Below, piece after piece: positions 33,941 through 42,885 of a stretch of 45,476 nucleotides of DNA. The notes under the pieces are model-generated. The model made no database searches, was not told where the DNA came from, and saw only the letters and a program-made list of their open reading frames with translations. Origin of the DNA: an uncultured Clostridia bacterium. GTDB taxonomy: Bacteria > Bacillota > Clostridia > Oscillospirales > Acutalibacteraceae. The position numbers and the translations under genes were made by a program. Each line of letters opens with the position of its first letter. Position 1 is the first letter of the stretch. The stretch spans positions 1-45,476 of the forward strand of contig CANQDR010000018.1 of assembly GCA_947593615.1 (NCBI GenBank), written 5' to 3'.

Positions 33941-35833
33941 TTAGTGTGTGTAAATCGCGCTGAATTTGCAGTTACTCATACAAAGTCCGCACTTAATACA
34001 CTTATCCTGGTCAATGACATGCGGCTGCTTAACTGTTCCGGAAATTGCTCCAACCGGGCAGTTTCTTGCACAAAGGGTACAACCTTTACATTTTTCAGGG
34101 ATAATTTCATACTTGGTCAATGCCTTGCATACGCCTGCAGGACAGGTTTTATCCTTAATATGAGCAATATATTCGTCTTTAAAATATCCCATTGTTGACA
34201 ATACGGGGTTTGGAGCAGTCTGTCCGAGAGCACAGAGAGAAGATGACTGCATATGATTTGCAAGCTCTTCAATTCTTTCAAGGTCCTCCATTTCTCCCTT
34301 ACCTTCTGTTATTTTATCAAGGTACTGGAGAAGTCTGCGTGTTCCGACTCTGCACGGAGTACATTTTCCGCAGCTTTCGTCAACGGTAAATTCAAGATAG
34401 AACTTTGCAATATCAACCATACAGGTATCTTCATCAAGAATAATCATACCGCCTGAACCCATCATTGAACCGAGTTCAATCAGGCTGTCGTAATCAATAG
34501 GTGTATCAATATGTTGCGCAGGAATACATCCGCCCGACGGGCCGCCTGTCTGAGCAGCCTTGAACTTTTTGCCGTTAGGAATACCGCCGCCGATTTCTTC
34601 AACGATTTCACGCAGCGTTGTTCCCATAGGAATTTCAACAAGACCTACGTTAGTGATTTTACCGCCGAGAGCAAATACCTTTGTTCCCGGGCTCTTTGGC
34701 GTACCCATTGAGGTAAACCAGTCGCTTCCGTTTAATATAATTTGTGCTATGTTTGCATAGGTTTCTACGTTATTAAGTACGGTAGGCTTGCCGAAAAGAC
34801 CTTTTACAGCAGGGAACGGCGGACGCGGACGAGGCTCGCCTCTGTTGCCTTCAATTGATGTCATAAGAGCAGTTTCCTCACCGCATACAAATGCTCCGGC
34901 ACCGAGTCTGATTTCCATATCAAAGTCAAAGCCTGAGCCGAAAATATCTTTTCCGAGGAATCCGTATTCTCTTGCCTGGTCAATAGCCTTCTGAAGTCTT
35001 TCAACGGCGATAGGATACTCAGCTCTGATATATACAAAGCCCTGATGTGCGCCGATTGCATATCCGGCAATTATCATTGCTTCGATGATACACTGCGGGT
35101 CACCCTCAAGAATTGAACGATCCATAAACGCACCAGGGTCACCCTCGTCGGCGTTACAGCAAACATATTTTATATCATTCTGGCTTGCTTTTGCAAAAGA
35201 CCATTTTCTGCCTGTCGGGAATCCGCCGCCGCCGCGGCCTCTGAGTCCCGAAGCGGTAATTTCATTTATAACATCATCAGGCGTCATACTTGTAAGCACC
35301 TTAGCAAGTGCCTGATAACCGTCAACAGCTATGTATTCGTTTATATCTTCAGGGTCGATAACACCGCAGTTTCTAAGTGCAACCCTGAGCTGTTTTTTAT
35401 AGAAAGCAGTTTCAGAAAGCGATATAATTGAACCGTCCTCGTGAACTGTTTCCTGATAAAGAAGATCCTTTACAACATTTCCCTCTTTAAGGTGTTCCTT
35501 AACAATTCTTTCAACACCTTCTGTTGTAGCCTGAGCATAGAATGCACCCTCAGGATAGACAATAAGAATCGGACCAAGGGAGCAGAGTCCGAAACAACCC
35601 GTTCTTACAACGAGGATTTCGTCTTCAAGCCCGTTTTCCTTAAGTGATTTTTCAAGAGCAGCTATAACTTTTTTACTTCCGGAAGAAGTACATCCTGTAC
35701 CTCCGCATACAAGCACCTGCTTGCGGTAGCCTGTTTCCTTTGAAAGCTTTTCGCCCTCTGAGGCAATAAGCTTTCTTACCTTAACAATCTGCTCGTGCTC
35801 TTTTTTTATCTTGTTAAGCTCTTCAAGTTTCAT
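33941..35833 (-). CDS. hydB: NuoF-like hydrogenase subunit HydB (flavin subunit)
   Basis: 630 aa. N-terminal thioredoxin-like [2Fe-2S] domain (VCGGTGCTSSGSKK and CFGLCSLGP), NuoF core with the glycine-rich GLRGRGGGGFPTGRKW for FMN/NAD(H) and SCGKCTPCRVGTRR for a [4Fe-4S] cluster, and a C-terminal ferredoxin domain (CKGCTLCARNC, CIKCGLCMSNC). The fused N-terminal domain is as in trimeric HydABC; the tetrameric Hnd type has it separate. It oxidises NADH together with reduced ferredoxin in family members. It starts 2 bp after hydC. Confidence 0.94.
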   Translation of the reverse strand: MKLEELNKIKKEHEQIVKVRKLIASEGEKLSKETGYRKQVLVCGGTGCTSSGSKKVIAALEKSLKENGLEDEILVVRTGCFGLCSLGPILIVYPEGAFYAQATTEGVERIVKEHLKEGNVVKDLLYQETVHEDGSIISLSETAFYKKQLRVALRNCGVIDPEDINEYIAVDGYQALAKVLTSMTPDDVINEITASGLRGRGGGGFPTGRKWSFAKASQNDIKYVCCNADEGDPGAFMDRSILEGDPQCIIEAMIIAGYAIGAHQGFVYIRAEYPIAVERLQKAIDQAREYGFLGKDIFGSGFDFDMEIRLGAGAFVCGEETALMTSIEGNRGEPRPRPPFPAVKGLFGKPTVLNNVETYANIAQIILNGSDWFTSMGTPKSPGTKVFALGGKITNVGLVEIPMGTTLREIVEEIGGGIPNGKKFKAAQTGGPSGGCIPAQHIDTPIDYDSLIELGSMMGSGGMIILDEDTCMVDIAKFYLEFTVDESCGKCTPCRVGTRRLLQYLDKITEGKGEMEDLERIEELANHMQSSSLCALGQTAPNPVLSTMGYFKDEYIAHIKDKTCPAGVCKALTKYEIIPEKCKGCTLCARNCPVGAISGTVKQPHVIDQDKCIKCGLCMSNCKFSAIYTH

Positions 35834-35835
35834 TA

Positions 35836-36342
35836 TTATTTGCCACCTTCCTCAGCATACTTATCAATTATTGCGCCAACCTGGTCAGGTGTAAGCTTGC
35901 CGTAAACTTCATCATCAATCATCATTACCGGCGCAAGACCGCACGCACCGACGCAGCGGCACGAATCAATTGAGAAAAGTCCGTCGGGAGTACACTCACC
36001 GCTCTTTATTCCGAGCTTTTTTTCAATCTCAGCTAAAATTTTGTCTGCACCTTTTACATAACATGCCGTACCAAGGCAAACGCTTATTCTGTGTTTACCC
36101 TTTGGTGTAAGGCTGAACTGTGAATAAAATGTAGCTACACCGTATACCTCACTCAAAGAAATTCCAAGGCCGTCGGCAACCATTTGCTGAACCTCAATCG
36201 GCAGATAGCCGTAAATTCCCTGAGCCTCCTGCAAAACAGGAAGCAGCGCACCCGGCATATCCTTGTGCTTTGCTATAACTTCTTGCAGCTTTTCTTCCTG
36301 AGCAGCTGTGCCCTTAAATGTGTTAAGAGACGCTTCTGTCAT
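35836..36342 (-). CDS. hydC: NuoE-like hydrogenase subunit HydC
   Basis: 168 aa. The thioredoxin-like [2Fe-2S] protein has SVCLGTACYVKGAD and then SIDSCRCVGACGLAP, the four cluster Cys of the 24-kDa NuoE family. It is the first gene of hydCBA. SD GGAGG lies seven bases before the ATG. Confidence 0.94.
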   Translation of the reverse strand: MTEASLNTFKGTAAQEEKLQEVIAKHKDMPGALLPVLQEAQGIYGYLPIEVQQMVADGLGISLSEVYGVATFYSQFSLTPKGKHRISVCLGTACYVKGADKILAEIEKKLGIKSGECTPDGLFSIDSCRCVGACGLAPVMMIDDEVYGKLTPDQVGAIIDKYAEEGGK

Positions 36343-36384
36343 TTAAATACCTCCAGTACATCAATATTTACATCATTGAATACA

Positions 36385-36413
36385 ATTATACAATATTATG
36401 TCGATTAATACAA
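36385..36413 (-). promoter_or_regulatory. Promoter of the hydCBA operon
   Basis: On the minus strand TTGTAT (36413-36408), 17-nt spacer, TATAAT (36390-36385), about 45 bases before hydC. Confidence 0.65.
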
Positions 36414-36795
36414 TTATTTTTTTTAAGATAGCAACAATTTCTAATTTTATTATGGTAAATATTTTTGAAATTTTTGCGCGCTTTTTATAAAATTTTGACG
36501 AAATATTGTATATATTGCATTTATTATTTGCAATATACATAATATATTTATATAATTTTTATAAATTTATCACAACTTTTTTAATAATATAAAATGTTTT
36601 TTCTTTTTTCTTGTTTAGAAATAAATCCCAAAAAGCTATTTTTTGACAATTCTGCTAAAAATACATTATTGAGAACCAATTAAAAATCCGTTAATATAAT
36701 AGTATAGTTTATACTAACTATACAATATAAATGTATTATCCCTAATTACAATTATATAAAAAGCAAATAAAAACAACTATACAACAAGTATTTTG
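36414..36795. other. AT-rich gap between divergent hydC and debranching-enzyme genes
   Basis: No gene, RNA or riboswitch recognised. The only clear structure is a palindrome AGTATA-GTT-TATACT (36701-36715), which could be an operator. Long A/T tracts suggest intrinsic DNA curvature. Confidence 0.5.
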
Positions 36796-36823
36796 TTGAA
36801 TTAACAAGTAAAAGTGATAAAAT
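36796..36823 (+). promoter_or_regulatory. Promoter of the debranching-enzyme gene
   Basis: TTGAAT (36796-36801), 16-nt spacer, TAAAAT (36818-36823). It overlaps an imperfect dyad TTGTT-GAATT-AACAA (36793-36807). Confidence 0.55.
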
Positions 36824-36877
36824 TAGTGTGTATGACATTTTTCGACCGATTAATAGTCTTTTGGGGAGGATTTTAGA

Positions 36878-38965
36878 ATGTTAAGGGACTTAAAGCCGAC
36901 GGATAAAGTCTGCGGTTATGATGTCAGACCCGGAAACTATCTGCTAAACGGCGCTACACCCGTCAGAGGCGGAGTAAATTTTACAATACACTCTGTTTAT
37001 GCAACTTCCTGCACTCTTCTGCTTTTTAAACCGCAGGCAAGAGAACCTTATGCAAGACTTCCTTTTCCCGAGTCTTACCGCATAGGCAATACATATTCAA
37101 TGATTGTATTCAATCTTGAAATAAACGATTTTGAGTACGCATATTCTTTTGACGGTCCGTATGATGAGAACAAAGGACTAATCTTTGACAAAAACAAATA
37201 TATATTAGACCCTTACGCAAAGGCGGTCACAGGACAGAGCGGATGGGGCGAAAAACAGGCAAACGACTGCGTATACAAGGCGCGTGTAGTTTTTGACGAC
37301 TATGACTGGGGAAATTTCAAGAAATCTACGCGTCCTCTTGAAGAGCTTATAATTTATGAAATGCACGTCAGAGGTTTTACTCAAGATAAATCTTCGGGCG
37401 TAAACCATCCCGGAACATTTGCCGGAATCAGAGAAAAAATACCATATCTTAAAGAACTCGGCATAAATGCTGTTGAACTTATGCCAATTTTTGAATTTGA
37501 CGAAATGGGCGCATACCGCACATTTAACGGCGAGCAGCTTTATGATTATTGGGGATATAATACCGTTTGTTTCTTTGCGCCCAACACCAGCTATGAATCA
37601 GACCATGAGCACAACCGCGAGGGCACCGAGCTGAAACAGCTTATACGTGAGCTTAATGAAAACGGAATTGAGGTCATTCTTGACGTTGTTTTCAATCACA
37701 CTGCTGAAGGCAACGAAAAAGGTCCGTTCTTTTCATTTAAAGGACTTGACAACAATATATACTATATGCTCACTCCCGATGGAAAATACTACAATTTCAG
37801 CGGATGCGGAAACGTGCTCAACTGTAATCAGCCTATAGTACAGCAGTTTATTCTTGACTGTCTGCGTTATTGGGTGACGGAATACAGAGTTGACGGTTTT
37901 CGTTTTGACCTTGCTTCAATTCTGGGAAGAAACGAGGACGGCTCGCCTATGGATAAACCTCCGCTTCTGAAAAGTCTTGCATTTGACCCGATTCTCGGAA
38001 ACGTAAAGCTTATTGCCGAAGCATGGGACGCAGGCGGACTTTATCAGGTAGGAAGCTTTCCATCATGGAACAGATGGGCAGAATGGAACGGAAAATACCG
38101 TGACGATTTGCGCCGTTTTCTTAAAGGAGACGGTTATCTTGCGTGGGACGCTGCGCACAGGCTTACTGGTTCAAAGGATTTATATGACCCCGCCTACCGA
38201 GGCAATAATGCGTCGGTAAACTTCCTTACATGTCACGACGGTTTTACACTTTACGATATGTATTCATACAATGAAAAGCACAATTACCAAAACGGCTGGA
38301 ACAATACCGACGGAGCAAATGACAATAACAGCTGGAACTGCGGCGCAGAGGGTGAAACAAACGACCCTTATGTAAACGAGCTGCGTTTAAAGCTGTGCAA
38401 AAACGCGTTTGCAACTCTTATGTGCAGTAAAGGAGCTGCGTTGTTCCTTGCAGGAGATGAATTCTGCAACACGCAGTTCGGCAATAACAATGCATATTGT
38501 CAGGACAGCATTATTTCTTGGCTGGATTGGAACAGAAAAGAAAAATATCATGATGTTTTTGAATTTTTTAAATATATGATTGCGTTTCGCAAACGCTTTC
38601 ACGTTATTACCGATAACAACGGAGCTGCCACATGCAGTCTGCCGCCCGAAAGTATTCATTCATGTATTCCCTGGAACACTGATTTTAATGAAAACACACG
38701 AATGATTGGCGTTATGTATGCAGGTGCAGATAAAAACAATAATTCACTTGACCAGATAGTTTACTTCGGAATTAACGCATACTGGGAAAAGGTTGACGTT
38801 GAACTGCCTGCTTTGCCTGAGGGATATGTCTGGAAGCTTTATGTTGACACCGGAAGAAGCGCCGATAATGTAATCACAGAACACAAAAATATTTATCTTT
38901 ATAACAGACGCATTGCTATGCAGGGCAGAACAGTTATTGCCGCTGTTGCCGAAAAAATAAATTAA
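36878..38965 (+). CDS. glgX: Glycogen debranching enzyme/isoamylase-type GH13
   Basis: 695 aa. N-terminal CBM48 (about 10-150), then a GH13 barrel: VILDVVFNHTAEG (region I), DGFRFDLAS with the nucleophile Asp (II), LIAEAWD with the acid Glu (III), and FLTCHDG for region IV. The YDYWGYN and GANDNNSWNCG segments are those of GlgX/isoamylase enzymes that cut alpha-1,6 branches of glycogen or limit dextrins. No signal peptide, so it is cytosolic. SD GGGGAGG is strong. It is monocistronic, with no other glycogen gene beside it. Confidence 0.9.
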   Translation: MLRDLKPTDKVCGYDVRPGNYLLNGATPVRGGVNFTIHSVYATSCTLLLFKPQAREPYARLPFPESYRIGNTYSMIVFNLEINDFEYAYSFDGPYDENKGLIFDKNKYILDPYAKAVTGQSGWGEKQANDCVYKARVVFDDYDWGNFKKSTRPLEELIIYEMHVRGFTQDKSSGVNHPGTFAGIREKIPYLKELGINAVELMPIFEFDEMGAYRTFNGEQLYDYWGYNTVCFFAPNTSYESDHEHNREGTELKQLIRELNENGIEVILDVVFNHTAEGNEKGPFFSFKGLDNNIYYMLTPDGKYYNFSGCGNVLNCNQPIVQQFILDCLRYWVTEYRVDGFRFDLASILGRNEDGSPMDKPPLLKSLAFDPILGNVKLIAEAWDAGGLYQVGSFPSWNRWAEWNGKYRDDLRRFLKGDGYLAWDAAHRLTGSKDLYDPAYRGNNASVNFLTCHDGFTLYDMYSYNEKHNYQNGWNNTDGANDNNSWNCGAEGETNDPYVNELRLKLCKNAFATLMCSKGAALFLAGDEFCNTQFGNNNAYCQDSIISWLDWNRKEKYHDVFEFFKYMIAFRKRFHVITDNNGAATCSLPPESIHSCIPWNTDFNENTRMIGVMYAGADKNNNSLDQIVYFGINAYWEKVDVELPALPEGYVWKLYVDTGRSADNVITEHKNIYLYNRRIAMQGRTVIAAVAEKIN

Positions 38966-38985
38966 TTTTCTTGTATTTTTAAAAA

Positions 38986-39013
38986 ACCGCCTCACTTTAA
39001 TTTGTGAGGCGGT
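38986..39013. terminator. Bidirectional terminator
   Basis: ACCGCCTCAC (38986-38995) pairs perfectly with GTGAGGCGGT (39004-39013) between convergent genes; the minus side continues with TTTTTTAAAAA. Confidence 0.85.
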
Positions 39014-39023
39014 CTTGTTATTT

Positions 39024-40565
39024 TTAATATACTACTACGTTATAACCGATTTTTGCTTTTTGATAAATCTTTTTAACTGCACTATACGGAGTATTTACAC
39101 AACCGTGAGAACCGTTTCCTTTGTAGGTTGTTCCTCCGTATTCCTTTGAGGATCGCCAGCTTGCGTCATGAATACCCACTCCTGAATAGGTAAATGCAAG
39201 CCAATAATTAACATATGAAGCATATCCCGGACCTATCAAAGTTGTCGGAGACTGACGCTGCCATATCTTATATGCGCCCTTAGGCGTGTTATGGTAACCG
39301 TCATTATTACCCGTTACAACATCTGTTTCACAATAAAGCTTTCCGTTCAAATAGAACCACATATGCTGCTGCTGGATACTGATTTCTATATATGTGTTGC
39401 CTATACTCTTTCCATATGCCTTATTAGTGACTTTTATCGATTTGGTGTGATAAGTTCCAAGAACCTTAGTTTTACTCTTACCTACATATTTATATGGCTG
39501 AACACGGAAATAATATGTTTTGTTGTTAGAAAGCTTAGATGTGTTGTAGAAATCCTTTGTAGTATTGCAAAGCTTTGTATATTTGCCATTTTTTGAAGTT
39601 GCATAGTAAACATCATAACCGTTTGCATACTTATTCTTTTTCCATGTAAGACTTACTCTGGAAAGCTGAGTAGTCATAGAAAAGTTTGGAGCACACAGTC
39701 CGCAGGCTGCTCTTGTAACCGAAGAAATACCGTTATAGGTAGTTCCGTACAAATCTCTGTACGCTTTGACCCTGTAATAATATGTTCTTCCGCCCTCAAT
39801 ATTTTTGTCAATGAAAGAGGTCGTTTTGTTATTGGTTACTACTTTGTACAATACAGATTTGTCATTAGATTTTGCGCAGGCACGATAGATTTTATAACCC
39901 GTAGCCTTTGGGTTGCGCTTCCATGAAAATTCAATTTCATTTGAAGAGCGGCAAATTTTTAGGTTTTCAATATTTCCCGGCTGTGTTGCTGTTTTTCTGA
40001 AAGCGGTTTTACCCTCATATATCTTACCGTCTTGCACAATATATGCAGAAACCTTAAAGTAATAAGAGGTTGTGTGAGTAAGGTTTGACACTGTGCAGGC
40101 GTTTGTTTTGATGTCTGCAATTTTTGTGTATTTTGTGTATTTTGTGTTATTGTCAGCGTTGCAATAGTAAATATAATAACCGGTAGCTCCGCTTACTTTA
40201 TCCCAAGCAAGAGTTATTTTATTTGTTTCAAAACTCGTTTTTTTCAGGTTTTTTACAGCTCCTACAGTCGGCGCCGGCTTTGCAGTAGTAGGTATTGTTG
40301 TAGGTGCAACAGTAGTAGGTTCTGTTGTCGGTTCTGTAGTAAAGGTACTTTCTGCCGGTTCGGTTACCTCAGGTGCAGCCATACCAGACTGTACAATCGG
40401 TTTCACGTCAGAAATTTCATCTTCTCCCTCAAATTCAATAACTGCTCCAATATCACTGTCTGATGTTTCAGCAGCTGCCGCACTGAAATCAAGGCAGAAA
40501 ACTGAACTTGATACCATTAATGCAACAAGAAAAACTGATAAAAATCTTTTCATTTTAATTTTCAT
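39024..40565 (-). CDS. Secreted L,D-transpeptidase with fibronectin type III repeats
   Basis: 513 aa. Signal peptide (about 1-32, MKIKMKRFLSVFLVALMVSS), a Thr/Pro-rich linker (about 70-100, repeated TTEPTT), three FN3 domains of about 95 residues each (tell-tale tYYFKVSAY, TYYYRVKAY, TYYFRVQPY) and a C-terminal YkuD domain (about 385-513) with GVGIHDA and the active-site GSHGCVNTP, Cys near 489. YkuD enzymes form 3-3 cross-links or attach proteins to peptidoglycan. The FN3 stalk presumably spaces the catalytic domain within the wall. SD GAGGGA precedes ATG 40565. Confidence 0.9.
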   Translation of the reverse strand: MKIKMKRFLSVFLVALMVSSSVFCLDFSAAAAETSDSDIGAVIEFEGEDEISDVKPIVQSGMAAPEVTEPAESTFTTEPTTEPTTVAPTTIPTTAKPAPTVGAVKNLKKTSFETNKITLAWDKVSGATGYYIYYCNADNNTKYTKYTKIADIKTNACTVSNLTHTTSYYFKVSAYIVQDGKIYEGKTAFRKTATQPGNIENLKICRSSNEIEFSWKRNPKATGYKIYRACAKSNDKSVLYKVVTNNKTTSFIDKNIEGGRTYYYRVKAYRDLYGTTYNGISSVTRAACGLCAPNFSMTTQLSRVSLTWKKNKYANGYDVYYATSKNGKYTKLCNTTKDFYNTSKLSNNKTYYFRVQPYKYVGKSKTKVLGTYHTKSIKVTNKAYGKSIGNTYIEISIQQQHMWFYLNGKLYCETDVVTGNNDGYHNTPKGAYKIWQRQSPTTLIGPGYASYVNYWLAFTYSGVGIHDASWRSSKEYGGTTYKGNGSHGCVNTPYSAVKKIYQKAKIGYNVVVY

Positions 40566-40657
40566 AACATTCCCTCGCTAACCTTATTAACCTTATTTTT
40601 AAAAACACAATATATGTAATAAATTAATTACAGTATATACTATAAATTGAAAAAAAT

Positions 40658-40707
40658 AAAGAGTATTTAGGAAAAATTTTCAAAAAATTTTATTCTAAAT
40701 ACTCTTT
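40658..40707 (-). terminator. Long AT-rich hairpin, terminator of the small gene upstream
   Basis: AAAGAGTATTTAG (40658-40670) pairs perfectly with 40695-40707; on the minus strand ATTTTTTTTC follows. It separates the 108-aa gene from the transpeptidase gene. Confidence 0.7.
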
Positions 40708-40740
40708 AGATATTATTATAAAAAATAATTAAAAATATAT

Positions 40741-40774
40741 TGCCGTCGGCGTGACGTCGCTCACAGCTTCGGCA
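40741..40774 (-). other. GC-rich hairpin in an AT-rich gap
   Basis: TGCCG (40741-40745) pairs with CGGCA (40770-40774), enclosing GTGA/TCAC. On the minus strand it is followed by AATATATTTTT, so it could be a first terminator of the 108-aa gene. Its base composition contrasts sharply with the surroundings. Confidence 0.5.
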
Positions 40775-40854
40775 GACATGTTCTACAAATTAAAAACCTT
40801 AGCTGAATATGAAACAGAGGATAATTTCAAATATTAGAACTATATCGTTTTAGA

Positions 40855-41181
40855 TTATTTATCTGATTTTTTCTTGGTGATTGTCTTATTTCTTATTTTT
40901 TCGGAATCCGATACAGCCTTTCTTACCTGCGCTCTAAGCCTTTCGAAAGGAGTATCCTTTTTTCCGATAATTTCTTTCGGTCCAAGTTTCTTAGGCGTCA
41001 GATTTGATGCTCCGGGCTGACTGTGCATTTGAATTACAATATGCTCGTGCTGAATGAGTGCAAAAAGCTGGCTAAGCGACTTACATTCGTCAATTGCTTT
41101 AAGCAGTTGTTTCTTATTTTTCTTACGATATCCGCTTACGCCTGTACTTTTCACCACATCACCTGTCTTTCGGCCAAGCAT
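40855..41181 (-). CDS. Small basic protein of unknown function
   Basis: 108 aa, rich in Lys, with a Lys-rich tail (ITKKKSDK). I do not recognise it. The segment STGVSGYRKKNKKQLLKAID vaguely resembles the helix-loop-helix of Rho-N/SAP nucleic-acid-binding motifs, which is only a hint. A promoter TTGAAA-N17-TATAAT lies at 41232-41204 on the minus strand. The start is uncertain: ATG 41181 has no SD; a GTG about 27 bases inside follows AGGTGA and overlaps the stop of a 14-codon leader frame. Two hairpins follow the gene, so it is a separate transcript. Confidence 0.6.
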   Translation of the reverse strand: MLGRKTGDVVKSTGVSGYRKKNKKQLLKAIDECKSLSQLFALIQHEHIVIQMHSQPGASNLTPKKLGPKEIIGKKDTPFERLRAQVRKAVSDSEKIRNKTITKKKSDK

Positions 41182-41203
41182 TCATTATATACCATTGTTC
41201 TTT

Positions 41204-41232
41204 ATTATACTTAATATTCACATTATTTTCAA
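41204..41232 (-). promoter_or_regulatory. Promoter of the 108-aa gene
   Basis: On the minus strand TTGAAA (41232-41227), 17-nt spacer, TATAAT (41209-41204). The leader is only about 15 nt before ATG 41181. Confidence 0.65.
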
Positions 41233-41253
41233 TACAATTTTCGACTTATTTTA

Positions 41254-41282
41254 TTTACATAAAATTAAAATTATGTTATGCT
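41254..41282 (+). promoter_or_regulatory. Promoter of the GH25 lysozyme gene
   Basis: TTTACA (41254-41259), 17-nt spacer, TATGCT (41277-41282). ACATAA/TTATGT form an inverted repeat across the spacer. Confidence 0.5.
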
Positions 41283-41311
41283 TTTAAAAAATAAGGATTG
41301 GAGATTTGGAA

Positions 41312-42211
41312 ATGAAAAAATTTATATATATGTTTCTGCCTGCTTTAATAATATGCTGTGCTGTTCTTTACGGCTGTTCAAACAGCGAAGAAAACAGTCA
41401 CTCTTCCCTGCAGGCAACCGCTTCTACTGACACTACCGTAAAAACTACCGGCGAAAAAATACATATGAACGACAGCACGTTAGGCGAAATCTGGATCACC
41501 GAGCTTGACGGCGTTCCGGTAAACAATCTTGATAACTCCAATTTTACATCGGATAATACATTCAAATATTATAATGAAAAAGGAAATCCGGCATCATCTG
41601 AGGGTATTGACATTTCGTCATACAGCGGAGATATTGACTGGAAAAAAGTCAAGGCAAGCGGCGTAGACTTTGCAATGATACGCATAGGCGGCAGAGGATA
41701 CGGCGACGACGGAGCACTGTATGCCGACGACAGAGCAGTTGAATACATAAACGGAGCAAAAGAAGCGGGAGTCAAGGTTGGAGGTTATTTCTTCTCTCAG
41801 GCAATTTCAACACAGGAGGCTGTTGAAGAAGCTGATTACGTTAAGACGATTCTCGGCGATATAAAGCTTGACTACCCTGTTGCATATGATTGGGAAATCA
41901 TTAAGGATGACAATGCAAGAACAGACAGCGTTTCAGCAACTCAGGCTACAGAATGTGCAAGAGCGTTCTGCGACAAAGTAAAGGAGTACGGATACACACC
42001 GATGATTTACTCGCCCAGCAAAGAACTGTATTTCAAATATGATTTATCGCGCCTTGCTGATATTGACATCTGGTACTGCGAATATGCGGACGTGCCTACA
42101 TTTTATTATCAGTTTTCAATGTGGCAGTATTCAACAACAGCAACAATTGACGGAATTGACGGACAGGTAGATTTGAATATCTGTTTTACAAATGTAGCAG
42201 ACTATGATTAA
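41312..42211 (+). CDS. GH25 lysozyme, lipoprotein
   Basis: 299 aa. A lipoprotein signal ends in the lipobox LYGC (Cys near residue 22), then a Ser/Thr linker and a GH25 domain from GIDISSYSGDIDWKKV to DLNICF. GVDFAMIRIGGRGYG, GGYFFSQA and PVAYDWEI (catalytic Asp/Glu) identify the muramidase fold. It would cleave peptidoglycan from the outer face of the membrane. ATG 41312 has SD GGAGA; a TTG six bases earlier is in frame. Confidence 0.9.
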   Translation: MKKFIYMFLPALIICCAVLYGCSNSEENSHSSLQATASTDTTVKTTGEKIHMNDSTLGEIWITELDGVPVNNLDNSNFTSDNTFKYYNEKGNPASSEGIDISSYSGDIDWKKVKASGVDFAMIRIGGRGYGDDGALYADDRAVEYINGAKEAGVKVGGYFFSQAISTQEAVEEADYVKTILGDIKLDYPVAYDWEIIKDDNARTDSVSATQATECARAFCDKVKEYGYTPMIYSPSKELYFKYDLSRLADIDIWYCEYADVPTFYYQFSMWQYSTTATIDGIDGQVDLNICFTNVADYD

Positions 42212-42259
42212 TAATTAATAATATAACTAAATTATACTATATAATAAGGATACGATAAA

Positions 42260-42715
42260 ATGAAAAAGATTGCAAGCTTTACCATAAATCACAATACGCT
42301 AAATCCGGGAGTGTATATTTCCAGAATAGACGGTGACATTACTACTTATGATTTGAGATTTATAAAACCAAACACTCCTCCCTTTCTTCCAAACCCGGTT
42401 ATGCACACAATTGAACACCTTTTTGCAACATACTCACGCAACAGCGAGTATGCCGAAAATGTAATATACTTCGGTCCTATGGGATGCCGAACCGGATTTT
42501 ACTTTCTTGTCAGAAATCTAAGCGAACAGCAGGCTCTTGATTTAATCAGAGATACCGTTAAAAAATGCTGTGAGCACAGCGGTGAAATTCCGGGAACAAC
42601 CGCCATAGAATGCGGAAATTATAAGGAACACGACAAAAACGGTGCTATAAATGCTTTAAAGCAATATTACAGTTTGTTGATTAATTATAATGTTGATAAC
42701 TTAAAGTATAATTAA
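42260..42715 (+). CDS. luxS: S-ribosylhomocysteine lyase LuxS
   Basis: 151 aa. The metal site comprises HTIEH (His 49, His 53) and Cys 118 in ECGNYKEHD; the catalytic Cys 76 lies in GPMGCRTGFYF. It splits S-ribosylhomocysteine into homocysteine and DPD, the AI-2 precursor. SD AAGGAT. No partner (mtnN) and no SAM riboswitch is seen beside it. Confidence 0.96.
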   Translation: MKKIASFTINHNTLNPGVYISRIDGDITTYDLRFIKPNTPPFLPNPVMHTIEHLFATYSRNSEYAENVIYFGPMGCRTGFYFLVRNLSEQQALDLIRDTVKKCCEHSGEIPGTTAIECGNYKEHDKNGAINALKQYYSLLINYNVDNLKYN

Positions 42716-42801
42716 TTATAAGAATTATTGTGCATATTGTTGAAATATTTCTCCAAAAATTGGATATAAAATATTAATGGTTACATTTTTTAATTCTTGT
42801 A

Positions 42802-42829
42802 TTGCAAATTCGTTACATTTTGGTATAAT
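42802..42829 (+). promoter_or_regulatory. Promoter of the M23 peptidase gene
   Basis: TTGCAA (42802-42807), 16-nt spacer, TATAAT (42824-42829) preceded by TGG, an extended -10 element. Confidence 0.75.
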
Positions 42830-42843
42830 ATAACCAATGAGTT

Positions 42844-42860
42844 TGTTACAAAAATGTAAC
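42844..42860 (+). promoter_or_regulatory. WalR-type box TGTTAC-N5-TGTAAC
   Basis: Matches the WalR (YycF) consensus TGTWAH-N5-TGTWAH at every defined position and sits just downstream of the expected start of transcription. GTTACATTTT half-site copies lie at 42780 and 42812. The gene encodes a wall hydrolase, a typical WalRK target. Confidence 0.6.
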
Positions 42861-42885
42861 GGTTAATGAGATAGGAGAAATTATT

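Noticed and set aside
36793..36810. Rex operator upstream of glgX/hydCBA
   Set aside because: TTGTTGAATTAACAA is shorter than the 18-bp TTGTTAA-N4-TTAACAA consensus and the half sites are not spaced correctly.
42212..42259. SAM or SAH riboswitch before luxS
   Set aside because: The gap is under 50 bases, AT-rich and without stable stems.
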